Shown here in pieces: positions 1-7,506 of a stretch of 9,387 bases of DNA. Position 1 is the first letter of the stretch, and each line of letters starts with the position of its first letter. The notes below the pieces were generated by a model. It was not told where the DNA came from. It did not search any database and saw nothing but the letters and a program-made list of their open reading frames with translations. Where the stretch lies: positions 1 to 9,387 of the forward strand of contig CAYSDH010000094.1 in NCBI GenBank assembly GCA_964429805.1, given 5' to 3'. Both the position numbers and the translations under genes were made by a program. The stretch is from CAYSDH01 sp964429805 (GTDB lineage Bacteria; Bacteroidota; Bacteroidia; Flavobacteriales_D; JABDKJ01).

Positions 1-2357
1 CCGTAAATGCAGCAATGGGTGCGGGTGCCTGAATCTCAATAATCTGAATACTCTGATCAGAACACTGTCCATTATCAATGGTCAAAGACAGCTCGTAGTT
101 GCCATACGTCTCATACGTATGTGAGGTAATAGAAGGGTCTGAACTGGTAAAGCCATCGCCCATGTCCCAATTATAGGCCGCAGAACCAGCCACACTAATA
201 TCAACAATATCTACAGTCGCGTTAGGGAATACCTGTATCACCGGGCTTGCCACAAACTCGGCATCTGGCAAAGGATACACGATTACTTGACTGCTAATGG
301 AGTCTTTACAACCGAAGTAGGTTTCGGCTACGAGGGTGACATTAAACACCTCATCTGTAATGCCATAATTGTAAAATATGTGGTCAGGATTATCGACTAC
401 ATCTGTGTTGCCATCACCGAAACTCCAATCGTAAGTAAGAGCACCTTCAGTATTGTTTTCAAATGACACCTCAAAAGGATGGCAACCCGCGTCTAGGTTG
501 TCAAAGTCTACTTCGATGGGTGGTATTACCTGCACACTTGTGTGAGACTCTCCGCTACATCCGTAGATACTTGTTGCGGTTAGGGAAATGTCATACTCAA
601 TCAAATTTGTGGTTGAGTTGGTAAACACGTGAGAATGTAACTCATCTGGAGTAGTAGAGAAAGAGCCATTTCCGTAGTCCCAGAAAAAGCTATCTGCTCC
701 TGTAGTGTTATTCGCAAATTCAATGTAAAGTGGGTAACACACAGAGGTTGAGTCTATACTCATATCTACCAGCGGCAAGCTGTGCACTGTGACCGTGTCG
801 GTGTGCGTTGACACACAGTTGTATGACGAGGTGGCTTGCAGATTAACTTCAAATTCTTGATTTGCCCCAGTCGTATTGCTGTATGCATGAACAGGGTTTG
901 TTTCTGACGACATGTCACCATCTCCAAACACCCATTCATATGATGCTGCGCCACTACTCTGATTGAAAAACGTGAACTCTTCACCGGCACACATGGCTTC
1001 AGCCGTCTGAAAAAAAGCATCAACCTCAGGATACACCACAATATTTCCTTCCGATTGGTGCACACAACCGTTATCAGTAGTGGCGGTCAACGTGACTGTG
1101 ATGTCCAACTGGCCCGCACTTTGATTGACGTACGTATAGGGATGCGAATCGGCCAACGTGTCGCCAGTATCTCCATTTCCATAGTCCCACAGAAAGCTGT
1201 CTCCTCCCAACGAATTATTGTCAAAAGTCAAGTCTAATGGGCTACACCCACTAATCTCACTCATGCTAAATATTGAAATTGGCGCGTGAAAAACATCCAT
1301 CTCCTGCGATGCCGTGTCCTTGCATCCATAAACAGAAGTAGCAATAAGCTGAGTGGTATACGTTGTGTCATACTGCTCGTAGTTATAAAACGTGTGACTT
1401 GGACTAGGCTGAATATCAACCAACCCGTCTCCAAATGACCAGTAATAAGTCACCGCTCCAGTGCTCAGATTTTGAAACTCTACATCTAATGGAGAACAGC
1501 CCTCAATGATGGAATTCATGGCCGCGACAGGCAGCGGATACACACTCACTGGCATGGATGCCGATGATGTACAACCGTCTACAGATGTGACATTAAGCTG
1601 GACATTAAAGTTTTCTGGCGATGTGCCAGAATTAATAAACGTGCTTGACACCGTCTCCGAATTGTCCCACAATGTATCTCCTGGACCAAAGATCCACTCG
1701 CTCTGATCGGCCAATACAGAATGATTGGTAAACTCCGTGATAAGCGGTGAACAGCCGCTGGAGATGTCAGCGGTCATTTGCGCTATGGGAGTTGGGTGAA
1801 CAGCAATGCTGCTTTGTGACGTGTCGATACAACCAAAAGCATTAGAAGCAATAAGCTCAACGGTATAGTCCACCGAGTTTTGAGTATTGTTTTGATACAC
1901 ATACGTGGGTGTCGGGCCAGTGGCCGAGTTGCCATCTCCAAAATCCCATTCATAGGTCACTGCACCGTTAATGACTGGAAAAGAAACACTGAGTGGAGAG
2001 CATCCTGAGTATGAACTCAAGTCGAAACCGAAATCAGGTTCTGGATACGAGGTCACTGTCTGCGATACCGTATCGTGACAACCGCTAACGTTGAGCGCGA
2101 CCAGTGTCACGTCAAAATTCTGAATGAAGTCTGTATTATTTTCGAAAAGGTGGCTCGGCTCAAATTCTGTGGATACTGGTGAACCATCACCAAAGTCCCA
2201 TACATAGCCAACTGCGTTCATAGACGAGTTGAAGAAATTGGCCACATAAGGCGCGCATCCTGGAGATGCATCACTGGTAAAAGCGGCTAGTGACTGCGGA
2301 TAAACCGTGATTGCTGAATATGTAGTATCAGTACAACCCGCCTCATTGAAGCCAACG
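1..2357 (-). CDS. Giant multi-PKD-repeat protein, continuation after the gap; C-terminus beyond the left edge
   Basis: Translating the minus strand from GTT at 2356 gives about 785 codons with no stop down to base 1, so this is an open, partial coding region continuing the gene that starts at 4253. It holds nine PKD repeats of about 83-87 residues. Each reads roughly YPxPxAxF, GCxPLxVxFxNxS, YxWDFGDG, PxHxY, YxVxLxAxSxxGCxDT. The WDFGDG motifs lie near 2180-2205 (WDFGDGSP), 1931-1954 (WDFGDGNS), 1681-1700 (degenerate WIFGPGD), 1421-1446 (WSFGDG), 1168-1199 (WDYGNGD), 911-941 (WVFGDGD), 661-690 (WDYGNGS), 408-438 (WSFGDGN) and 152-178 (WDMGDGF). The last repeat lacks the GCxPL strand and has FPNATVDI instead. 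Combined with the first part, at least 1,419 codons are visible. No sorting domain, enzyme domain or transmembrane segment is seen in this part. Simple single-frame ORF scans miss it because there is no start codon after the gap. Confidence 0.88.
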
Positions 2358-2367
2358 NNNNNNNNNN
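2358..2367. other. Assembly gap (10 N) inside the PKD gene
   Basis: Ten consecutive N bases lie inside a PKD repeat. The coding frame before the gap (ending Y-Q-V plus bases AT) and the frame after it (C, then GTT GGC TTC) join without a shift only if the real number of missing bases is a multiple of three. Ten is therefore a placeholder. Comparison with sister repeats, in which ten residues separate the strand valine from the end of the following GC, fits three missing bases exactly. Confidence 0.95.
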
Positions 2368-4253
2368 ATAACTTGATATGTCGTGTCTTGTGGACTAAGG
2401 TTGACGTAAGTATGTGAAGTGCTAGTATCTGCGCTGGCCGCTCCATCTCCAAAGAACCAGATATAGGTAGATGCTCCGCTAGAGGTATTTGTAAAGTCTA
2501 CCTCCAAAGGACCACAACCACTTGTGACACTCGAGTTAAATGAAACCGCAGGCGGGGCTTCTACTGTCAGACTGATGGTTGTGTCATCTGTACAGTATGC
2601 AGTAGATACGCTTAGATTCACATCATACATTCCTCCTGTGGCGTAGGCATGTCCGGGTGATTGCGAGTTAGACACATTTGAGTCACCAAAGTCCCAAGTC
2701 CAGGTGGTAATAGGTTCTGTGGCGGCAGACGTAGACATATCTATAAACGTGGCACTATCGCCTAAGCACACTCCGTTTGTAGCAAAAGATGCTTCGGGCA
2801 CGGTGTACACTTCAGCCACTTCAGTATCTGTGTCTGTGCAACCATTTGCTGAGGTAATGGTCAACGACAGTGTATATGAACCCGGTGCGGGATAGTCTTG
2901 ATCTGGCGGATTTTCAAAGGTATAGGTGTTCCCATTACCCATGTCCCAGTCCCACTCTACTGCTCCTATTGATGAGTTGATAATTGAGGTGCTCAATGCC
3001 CCACAATCACTTGGATCAGTGAGGGTAAATGTTGCAGTTGGTCCGGGTAGTACATGTACATCAACCCAGGCAGTATCTGTGCATGAGGCTCCGGCTCCAG
3101 CAACCAATGCCACTAGGCCCACTGTATAATCTCCAGGTGCATTAAACGCATGGTCAATGGGACCACCGCCAACACCTTGCCAGCCGTTGCCATCTCCATA
3201 GTTTATCTGCCATGCGTTGGCCTCTGCCGATGAGTTGTTAAAAAATGTCACCATGTCACCCACACACACTGTATCGTCACTTGCTGATAAATCTGCCGTT
3301 GGTGGCGGAACAATCTCTATGGCAATAAATGCCGTATCCACTCCACAAAAATTACTGTCGAGCAACATCACTTCATAAGTGCCTAATGCTGGATAAGATA
3401 TGGTGTGCGGAAAAGTCGGTGGCCACGGAGTCCAGTCTACAATAGAGTCGTAACCGAGCCCCCAGTAATCACCAAAATTCCAATACTCGTAGCGCTGAGC
3501 GATGTTTCCTTGCATGAAACAATTCATCTCAGAAGTGTTGGCATAATCTACTGTATTGTCTGGCCAGCAAAGCACGGCTGCTGATGGCGTGATGGCCGCA
3601 TCATCATAATCCCAAATACGTATCGGATTAAAGGTGGCTTGACTCGGCCCACCTTGAATGGTGTTACAATAATTTTCAGCGGTAAGCGTGACTACGGTTT
3701 CGCAGTCAACGGTATTTTCTTGATAGGTGTGCGTGACTGTTTGCCCCCAGTTAGTGTGGTCATACACTTCATTTGGCGAGCCATCTCCAAAGTCCCAAGT
3801 GAAGATGGTGTTCTCTGAGACGTTTGTACTCGAGTTAATAAACTCCATCTCTTGTGGAGCGCAGGCTTGAGTCAATCCTCCTACAGGTATTTGTATAGAA
3901 GCACTTGTGGCTTCTTCCATCACCAAGACACCTTCTGTAACACAACCTGTGGACGTTTCTGTAAACGTGACTATAAACGTGTCTACTGTTGCCGCGTAAA
4001 AATGATCTATAAATGCAGGTGGAATAAGCGAAGCTCCATTCTCTATGGGCGAACCATCTCCCCAGTCTACGGTCCATGCACCCAGGTTATTTGGCGACTG
4101 CAAATTCAGTGTATAATCACCTCCGCTACAGCTATACCAGTATGGTTGCGCACTTGGGTTACCGTAAAAATCAAAGAGTTCGCACTGTGCTGCAGATGAC
4201 AGCACTGCTATGTTAAATAGCGCAAAAGCAACTATGTTTTTCAATCTCCTCAT
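2368..4253 (-). CDS. Giant secreted multi-PKD-repeat protein, N-terminal part (broken by assembly gap)
   Basis: This is the 5' part of a very large exported protein. It begins with a signal peptide: residues 1-22 are MRRLKN followed by a hydrophobic stretch, with probable cleavage in SSAAQ. The ATG at 4253 follows a purine-rich GAGGGGAGAGA. About seven PKD-like beta-sandwich repeats follow, marked by variants of the W-D-F-G-D-G motif near residues 61, 151, 252, 350, 430, 520 and 600. The first ones are irregular (YWNFGDYWG, WQINYGDGNG, WDWDMGNGN). The last two are regular and carry the GCxPLxVxFxN strand typical of flavobacterial PKD domains. PKD repeats are known as surface and adhesive spacer modules; in Bacteroidetes such proteins usually end in a type IX secretion sorting domain, which is not visible here. 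The frame reaches the N run after about 632 codons, and reading straight through the 10 N gives an artefactual stop at 2343. The gene continues at 1-2357. The surface role is inference from family and architecture. Confidence 0.9.
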
Positions 4254-4364
4254 TCTCTCCCCTCGCCTGTGTATACGGGAGGATTGAACAAGTAGATTCC
4301 TTTAAGGCAATCAATTAGACGAAATCTCTACTGGAACAGACGAATTCACATTCTGATGAATACA

Positions 4365-4405
4365 AAACACAAAAAAGCCCGAGTTTGATAGTCAAACTCG
4401 GGCTT
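4365..4405 (-). terminator. Rho-independent terminator of pckA
   Basis: Read on the minus strand, a perfect inverted repeat with arms 4405-4392 and 4388-4375 (core GCCCGAGTTTGA and its complement) encloses the three-base loop CTA. It is followed directly by a T-rich tract, TTTTTTGTGTTTT. It starts 20 bases after the pckA stop codon. The U-tract exists only in the minus direction, so it should end the pckA transcript and insulate the PKD gene about 120 bases downstream. Confidence 0.93.
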
Positions 4406-4424
4406 CAATATCGCGGTCAGCAAA

Positions 4425-6038
4425 TTAGACCTTCATCGCTGTCATTGGCGCTGCATTGAGAATCTCAGCACTCGCGCCTGACTCAAACTGCTTGAAATTA
4501 CTGACAAACTTTTCTGCCAAGCTAGTCGCCTTCTTATCATAAGAGTCTTTGTCATCCCATGTATTACGAGGGTTAAGCAACTCCTCTGGCACATCAGGAC
4601 AAGATGTCGGCATCTCTAATCCGAAGATTGGGTGCTTCACATAATCCACATTATCAAGCGCATTAGTCAAGGCGGCCGTTATCATAGCACGGGTGTAGCG
4701 CAGTTTGATTCTTGCACCTACACCATATTCTCCACCACTCCAACCGGTGTTAACTAGCCACACTTTTACTTGGCTCTCTTCCATTTTCTTACCGAGCATT
4801 TCTGCATATCGAGTCGGATGAAGCGGAAGGAATGGCGCTCCAAAACAAGCCGAAAAGGCTGTTTGAGGCTCGTTCACACCTGCTTCGGTACCGGCTACTT
4901 TGGCTGTGTAACCAGATATAAAGTGGTACATGGCCTGCCCCTTGTCAAGTCTAGAGATTGGAGGCAACACACCAAATGCATCGGCAGTTAAGAAGAATAT
5001 GTTTTTTGGATCATGGCCATAAGAAGGCACCATGATATTGTCAATGTGGTGTATCGGATAACTGACCCGCGTATTCTGCGTGATTGAGATGTCCGAGTAA
5101 TCAGGTTCTGTCGTTCCCTCTTTGTAACCAATGTTTTCCAGTAGCGCTCCCTTTTTGATTGCCTTATATATCTGAGGTTCGTTTTCCTCGCTAAGGTCTA
5201 TTGTCTTGGCATAGCAGCCGCCTTCAAAATTAAAGACTGTATTTCCTGCCCAACCGTGCTCGTCATCTCCTATCAACTTTCTGTTAGGGTCAGAAGACAA
5301 TGTTGTCTTACCTGTACCTGAGAGTCCAAAGAAAATAGCCGTATCTCCTGCTTCACCAACATTGGCAGAGCAGTGCATGGACAGCACGTTTTTCTGATGC
5401 GGCAGTACGAAGTTTAAGACCGAGAATATTCCTTTTTTGATTTCACCTGTGTATCCTGTGCCACCAATGAGAATCAACTTCTTAGAGAAATTGACAACAG
5501 CAAAGTTATGTTGTCTCGTGCCGTCAACCTCTGGGTCAGCCATGAAGCTAGGCACACAGATAATATTCCATTCTGGTGTAAATGAGTCAATCTCATCATC
5601 CTTCAATCTGAGGAACATGTTTTTGACAAATGAGCTCGACCATGGATATTCTGCCACCACACGCACATTCATGCGATAATCATCATGAGCACATGCGTAG
5701 GCATCTCTCACATAGACCTCTTTTCCCTCCAGATAAGCCGCCATCTTCTTGTGGAGCTGATCAAACTTATCCGCATCAAACTTGATGTTGATGTCGCCCC
5801 ACCACACAGTTTCTCTTGTCAAATCATCTTCAACAATAAATCTGTCTTTTGGCGATCGTCCAGTAAATTCTCCTGTTTTTATGGCAATGGCACCCGTTGA
5901 AGTGAGCACACCTTGGTTCTTATCCAAGATGATTTGCTCTAAGGTTTCAGCGGGAAGATTCCAGTGTGACGTGGAAATGGAGCTTAGACCTAGTGAATCG
6001 AGATTAGCAGAAGGACCTTTACGACCGAATTCTTGCAT
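4425..6038 (-). CDS. pckA: Phosphoenolpyruvate carboxykinase (ATP)
   Basis: This cytosolic enzyme converts oxaloacetate plus ATP to phosphoenolpyruvate, CO2 and ADP, the entry step of gluconeogenesis. With the ATG at 6038 the protein has 537 residues, close to the roughly 540 of E. coli PckA. Visible motifs are GRSPKDR (60-66, Arg61 contacting oxaloacetate), GTGYTGEIKK (193-202, with Tyr196 and metal-site Lys201/Lys202), MHCSANVG with His222, the P-loop GLSGTGKTTLS (238-248, Lys244), the metal/nucleotide motif LIGDDEHGW (255-263), FNFEGGCYAK and NTRVSYP with Arg324. All expected catalytic residues are present. A GTG at 6062 would add eight residues, but it lies inside the promoter -7 box, and the ATG also matches the usual flavobacterial N-terminus length. 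The gene is monocistronic: it has its own promoter at 6062-6091 and a strong terminator after the stop. Confidence 0.98.
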   Translation of the reverse strand: MQEFGRKGPSANLDSLGLSSISTSHWNLPAETLEQIILDKNQGVLTSTGAIAIKTGEFTGRSPKDRFIVEDDLTRETVWWGDINIKFDADKFDQLHKKMAAYLEGKEVYVRDAYACAHDDYRMNVRVVAEYPWSSSFVKNMFLRLKDDEIDSFTPEWNIICVPSFMADPEVDGTRQHNFAVVNFSKKLILIGGTGYTGEIKKGIFSVLNFVLPHQKNVLSMHCSANVGEAGDTAIFFGLSGTGKTTLSSDPNRKLIGDDEHGWAGNTVFNFEGGCYAKTIDLSEENEPQIYKAIKKGALLENIGYKEGTTEPDYSDISITQNTRVSYPIHHIDNIMVPSYGHDPKNIFFLTADAFGVLPPISRLDKGQAMYHFISGYTAKVAGTEAGVNEPQTAFSACFGAPFLPLHPTRYAEMLGKKMEESQVKVWLVNTGWSGGEYGVGARIKLRYTRAMITAALTNALDNVDYVKHPIFGLEMPTSCPDVPEELLNPRNTWDDKDSYDKKATSLAEKFVSNFKQFESGASAEILNAAPMTAMKV

Positions 6039-6061
6039 AGTTTCTGCTTTGAGTAAGGACA

Positions 6062-6091
6062 CAAATGTATGTATTAAAGGAGGGAGGACAA
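6062..6091 (-). promoter_or_regulatory. Bacteroidetes-type promoter of pckA
   Basis: On the minus strand TTG (6091-6089) is followed after exactly 19 bases by TACATTTG (6069-6062). This matches the known Bacteroidetes primary sigma factor consensus of a -33 TTG and a -7 TAnnTTTG separated by about 19-21 bases. Transcription would begin near 6057, leaving a leader of about 18 bases before the ATG at 6038. No operator-like palindrome was seen next to it. Confidence 0.8.
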
Positions 6092-6133
6092 GGAATTTTA
6101 GAGCCTAGAATTAAACTAAATCTGACCACTTTT

Positions 6134-6140
6134 AAGGAGG
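6134..6140 (+). promoter_or_regulatory. Shine-Dalgarno-like AAGGAGG before the two-helix membrane protein
   Basis: A full AAGGAGG lies 12 bases before the ATG at 6153. Strong Shine-Dalgarno sequences are uncommon in Bacteroidetes and this spacing is rather long, so it supports the 6153 start without proving it. The alternative start at 6222 has no such site close upstream. Confidence 0.45.
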
Positions 6141-6152
6141 ATTCCGACTATA

Positions 6153-6722
6153 ATGCTGATTTACAGAACATTACATAAAGTGCCTGAAATGCGCGGCAGG
6201 ACAATATGTTACATTTGGGCAATGTTTCTAAAAAAAGTCGGTAAGAGGCTGTTTATAGCTGCTGCGCTGTTCATGCTGTTTATAGTGGTTCTTTTCACTG
6301 TGCGCTTCAAGTTTTCGATGAATATAGAAGCGGCAATCATGGCCTCTGTGTTCCTGCTGCTGGCTTATATATTGTATCTGTACATCGAGTATCTCAAACA
6401 GCCCAAAACCAAAGTCACGGTGGTTACTAAAGTCAAGTTGACTTCTCCTCCTGCCCTACTCAAGTCGGTGATGACATACAAATTGAAAATAGAAAGTGAG
6501 CATCACATTGAAGATCGTGGTAAAGAAAGACGCGTAAAAATGGATCAGGTAATGTTGTCCTTTAACTCAAAAGACCATCCGAACATCTATGAGCACTGCC
6601 TGATGATTGTCTCTAGACATACCGAGTCGTTTATGTCGCGTGCTGAAGAAAAGTATCCAGATGCGAAGGTAGAAAGCGCTCCACTGCTCTTGCCAGAAGA
6701 GCTCAAGAAAAAGAGATTGTAG
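6153..6722 (+). CDS. Uncharacterised protein with two membrane helices and a basic soluble tail
   Basis: I do not recognise this 189-residue protein. Two hydrophobic segments lie at residues 33-51 (FIAAALFMLFIVVLF) and 57-81, joined by a very short turn (RFKFSMN), so they form a helical hairpin. Lysines and arginines before helix 1 and after helix 2 suggest that both ends are cytoplasmic. The remaining 108 residues are soluble and mixed alpha/beta in character, with a charged stretch at 112-130 and a C-terminal LPEELKKKRL. No catalytic motif is evident. The start is uncertain. ATG 6153 has AAGGAGG upstream, but its first 23 residues look unlike a normal N-terminus; ATG 6222 (MFLKKVGKRLF) would place the first helix right after a basic start and give 166 residues. 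The gene is divergent from pckA and convergent with the HhH gene, so it is probably transcribed alone. Confidence 0.75.
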   Translation: MLIYRTLHKVPEMRGRTICYIWAMFLKKVGKRLFIAAALFMLFIVVLFTVRFKFSMNIEAAIMASVFLLLAYILYLYIEYLKQPKTKVTVVTKVKLTSPPALLKSVMTYKLKIESEHHIEDRGKERRVKMDQVMLSFNSKDHPNIYEHCLMIVSRHTESFMSRAEEKYPDAKVESAPLLLPEELKKKRL

Positions 6723-6746
6723 TGCGCCTAAGTCTGACGGTCGGAG

Positions 6747-7493
6747 CTATCTGCGCTTACCGCCTTTGAGCTCATTTTGCCACTTTTCTAGTTTATCCCA
6801 TTCCCCACGCTGGCAGAGGACACTTTGTTCTGGCCACGTTCCTGGGTCATGAATAGTGTATGCAGGACCTGCCGCATCCAAAATCTTCTGCAGATATGAG
6901 ACTCTCGCTTCGGCTAGTTGAGCGAACGTCCAGATGCCCCCATTATTGAGGTGCTCTTGAATCTTTGGCCCAACACCTTCTATCTTCTTGAGGTCATCAA
7001 TCACATCAGGTTTAGGACCTGCAACAAACTCTTGCTTCGAGGAGGCTTCTTCTTCCTTACTCGCAAGACTTCCAGACACAAAACCCAGCAGAGAGTCACT
7101 GCTCTCTTCCTCCTGCTCCACTTCTTGTATTTCTTGTTTGACGCTCAGTTGAGTCGCCTTGTATTCTTCAAAATCAGCCTCTAGTTTTTTGTACTTCCTA
7201 TTGCAATCATCGAGGCTGCTGCGAAATCGGTTTCGCTCAGTCGTCATTTGCTGCACACTTGATTTACTTGTTGCTAACGACTTCTCATTTTCTTCTAAAT
7301 CACCAGCCATTTTGAGCTTGGCACTGTTTAGGGCGTCAACTTCTGCATGAAGTTTTTTTGTTCGGGCTAAACCTACCGCCCAGCGTATGAGATACCCTAA
7401 GATACCGGCAACGAGAAGCATTATTGCTATCTCCCACGTGGCGTCTAATAAGCCTGGGCCTCCATGGTCAACTACTGGCGATTCCTCAAACAT
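6747..7493 (-). CDS. Membrane-anchored coiled-coil protein with C-terminal helix-hairpin-helix domain
   Basis: The protein has 248 residues in three parts. An acidic N-terminus is followed by one transmembrane helix (about 19-42, IAIMLLVAGILGYLIRWAVG). A long heptad-like, charged coiled coil (about 45-120) runs into a glutamate/serine-rich linker (121-155). The C-terminal domain (163-245) contains the helix-hairpin-helix motif IEGVGPKI (171-178), then a second helical unit, IHDPGTWPEQ, and a W-rich end. This C-terminal domain is widespread in bacteria, often named HhH or 'flap endonuclease-like', and has no established reaction; no nuclease residues can be seen. The basic RTKK just after the helix and acidic residues before it predict N-out/C-in, placing the HhH domain in the cytoplasm. 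The start at 7493 lies 13 bases after the OmpA-family stop, which implies cotranscription. Binding to DNA or a nucleoprotein partner is inference from the HhH fold. Confidence 0.85.
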   Translation of the reverse strand: MFEESPVVDHGGPGLLDATWEIAIMLLVAGILGYLIRWAVGLARTKKLHAEVDALNSAKLKMAGDLEENEKSLATSKSSVQQMTTERNRFRSSLDDCNRKYKKLEADFEEYKATQLSVKQEIQEVEQEEESSDSLLGFVSGSLASKEEEASSKQEFVAGPKPDVIDDLKKIEGVGPKIQEHLNNGGIWTFAQLAEARVSYLQKILDAAGPAYTIHDPGTWPEQSVLCQRGEWDKLEKWQNELKGGKRR

Positions 7494-7506
7494 GATTTTT
7501 AAATTT

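Larger units (their letters stand above)
1..4120 (-). repeat. Tandem PKD-domain coding repeats (about 16 units, about 255 bp period in the distal part)
   Basis: Motifs encoding variants of WDFGDG recur along the minus strand at about 4060, 3795, 3470, 3195, 2945, 2690, 2455, 2190, 1945, 1690, 1435, 1185, 925, 675, 420 and 165. From about 2700 to the left edge the spacing is nearly constant at 246-262 bases, that is 82-87 codons. Between 4120 and 2900 it is longer and less regular. The units are diverged at the DNA level: the matching plus-strand stretch reads like CCATCTCCAAA with substitutions. They therefore look like old duplications under protein-level selection, not a recent identical tandem array. 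Confidence 0.85.

Noticed and set aside
2343..2357. Stop codon of the PKD gene right after the N run
   Set aside because: It arises only from reading 10 N as real length; the frame starting at 2356 continues the PKD repeats without a stop.
1..2357. CRISPR-like or satellite DNA repeat suggested by the regular 250-base period
   Set aside because: The periodicity is explained by PKD protein repeats; the DNA copies are diverged and follow codon phase.
3835..4077. Alternative-frame ORFs inside the PKD gene (for example 3835-4077 minus, 3852-4199 plus, 1506-1706 plus)
   Set aside because: They are overlapping frames of a clear PKD coding sequence, with no family resemblance or start signals.
4254..4370. 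Possible promoter for the PKD gene (TACTTG near 4289-4294 on the minus strand)
   Set aside because: It misses the TAnnTTTG pattern and has no properly spaced TTG; no convincing promoter was found in this leader.
5782..6108. Plus-strand ORF antisense to the pckA 5' end
   Set aside because: It lies opposite the conserved pckA N-terminus and promoter, and its protein has no recognisable features.
6210..6217. A second TACATTTG, on the plus strand, just before the ATG at 6222
   Set aside because: No TTG lies 19-21 bases upstream, and it would place the transcription start at the ATG itself; probably chance or coding sequence.
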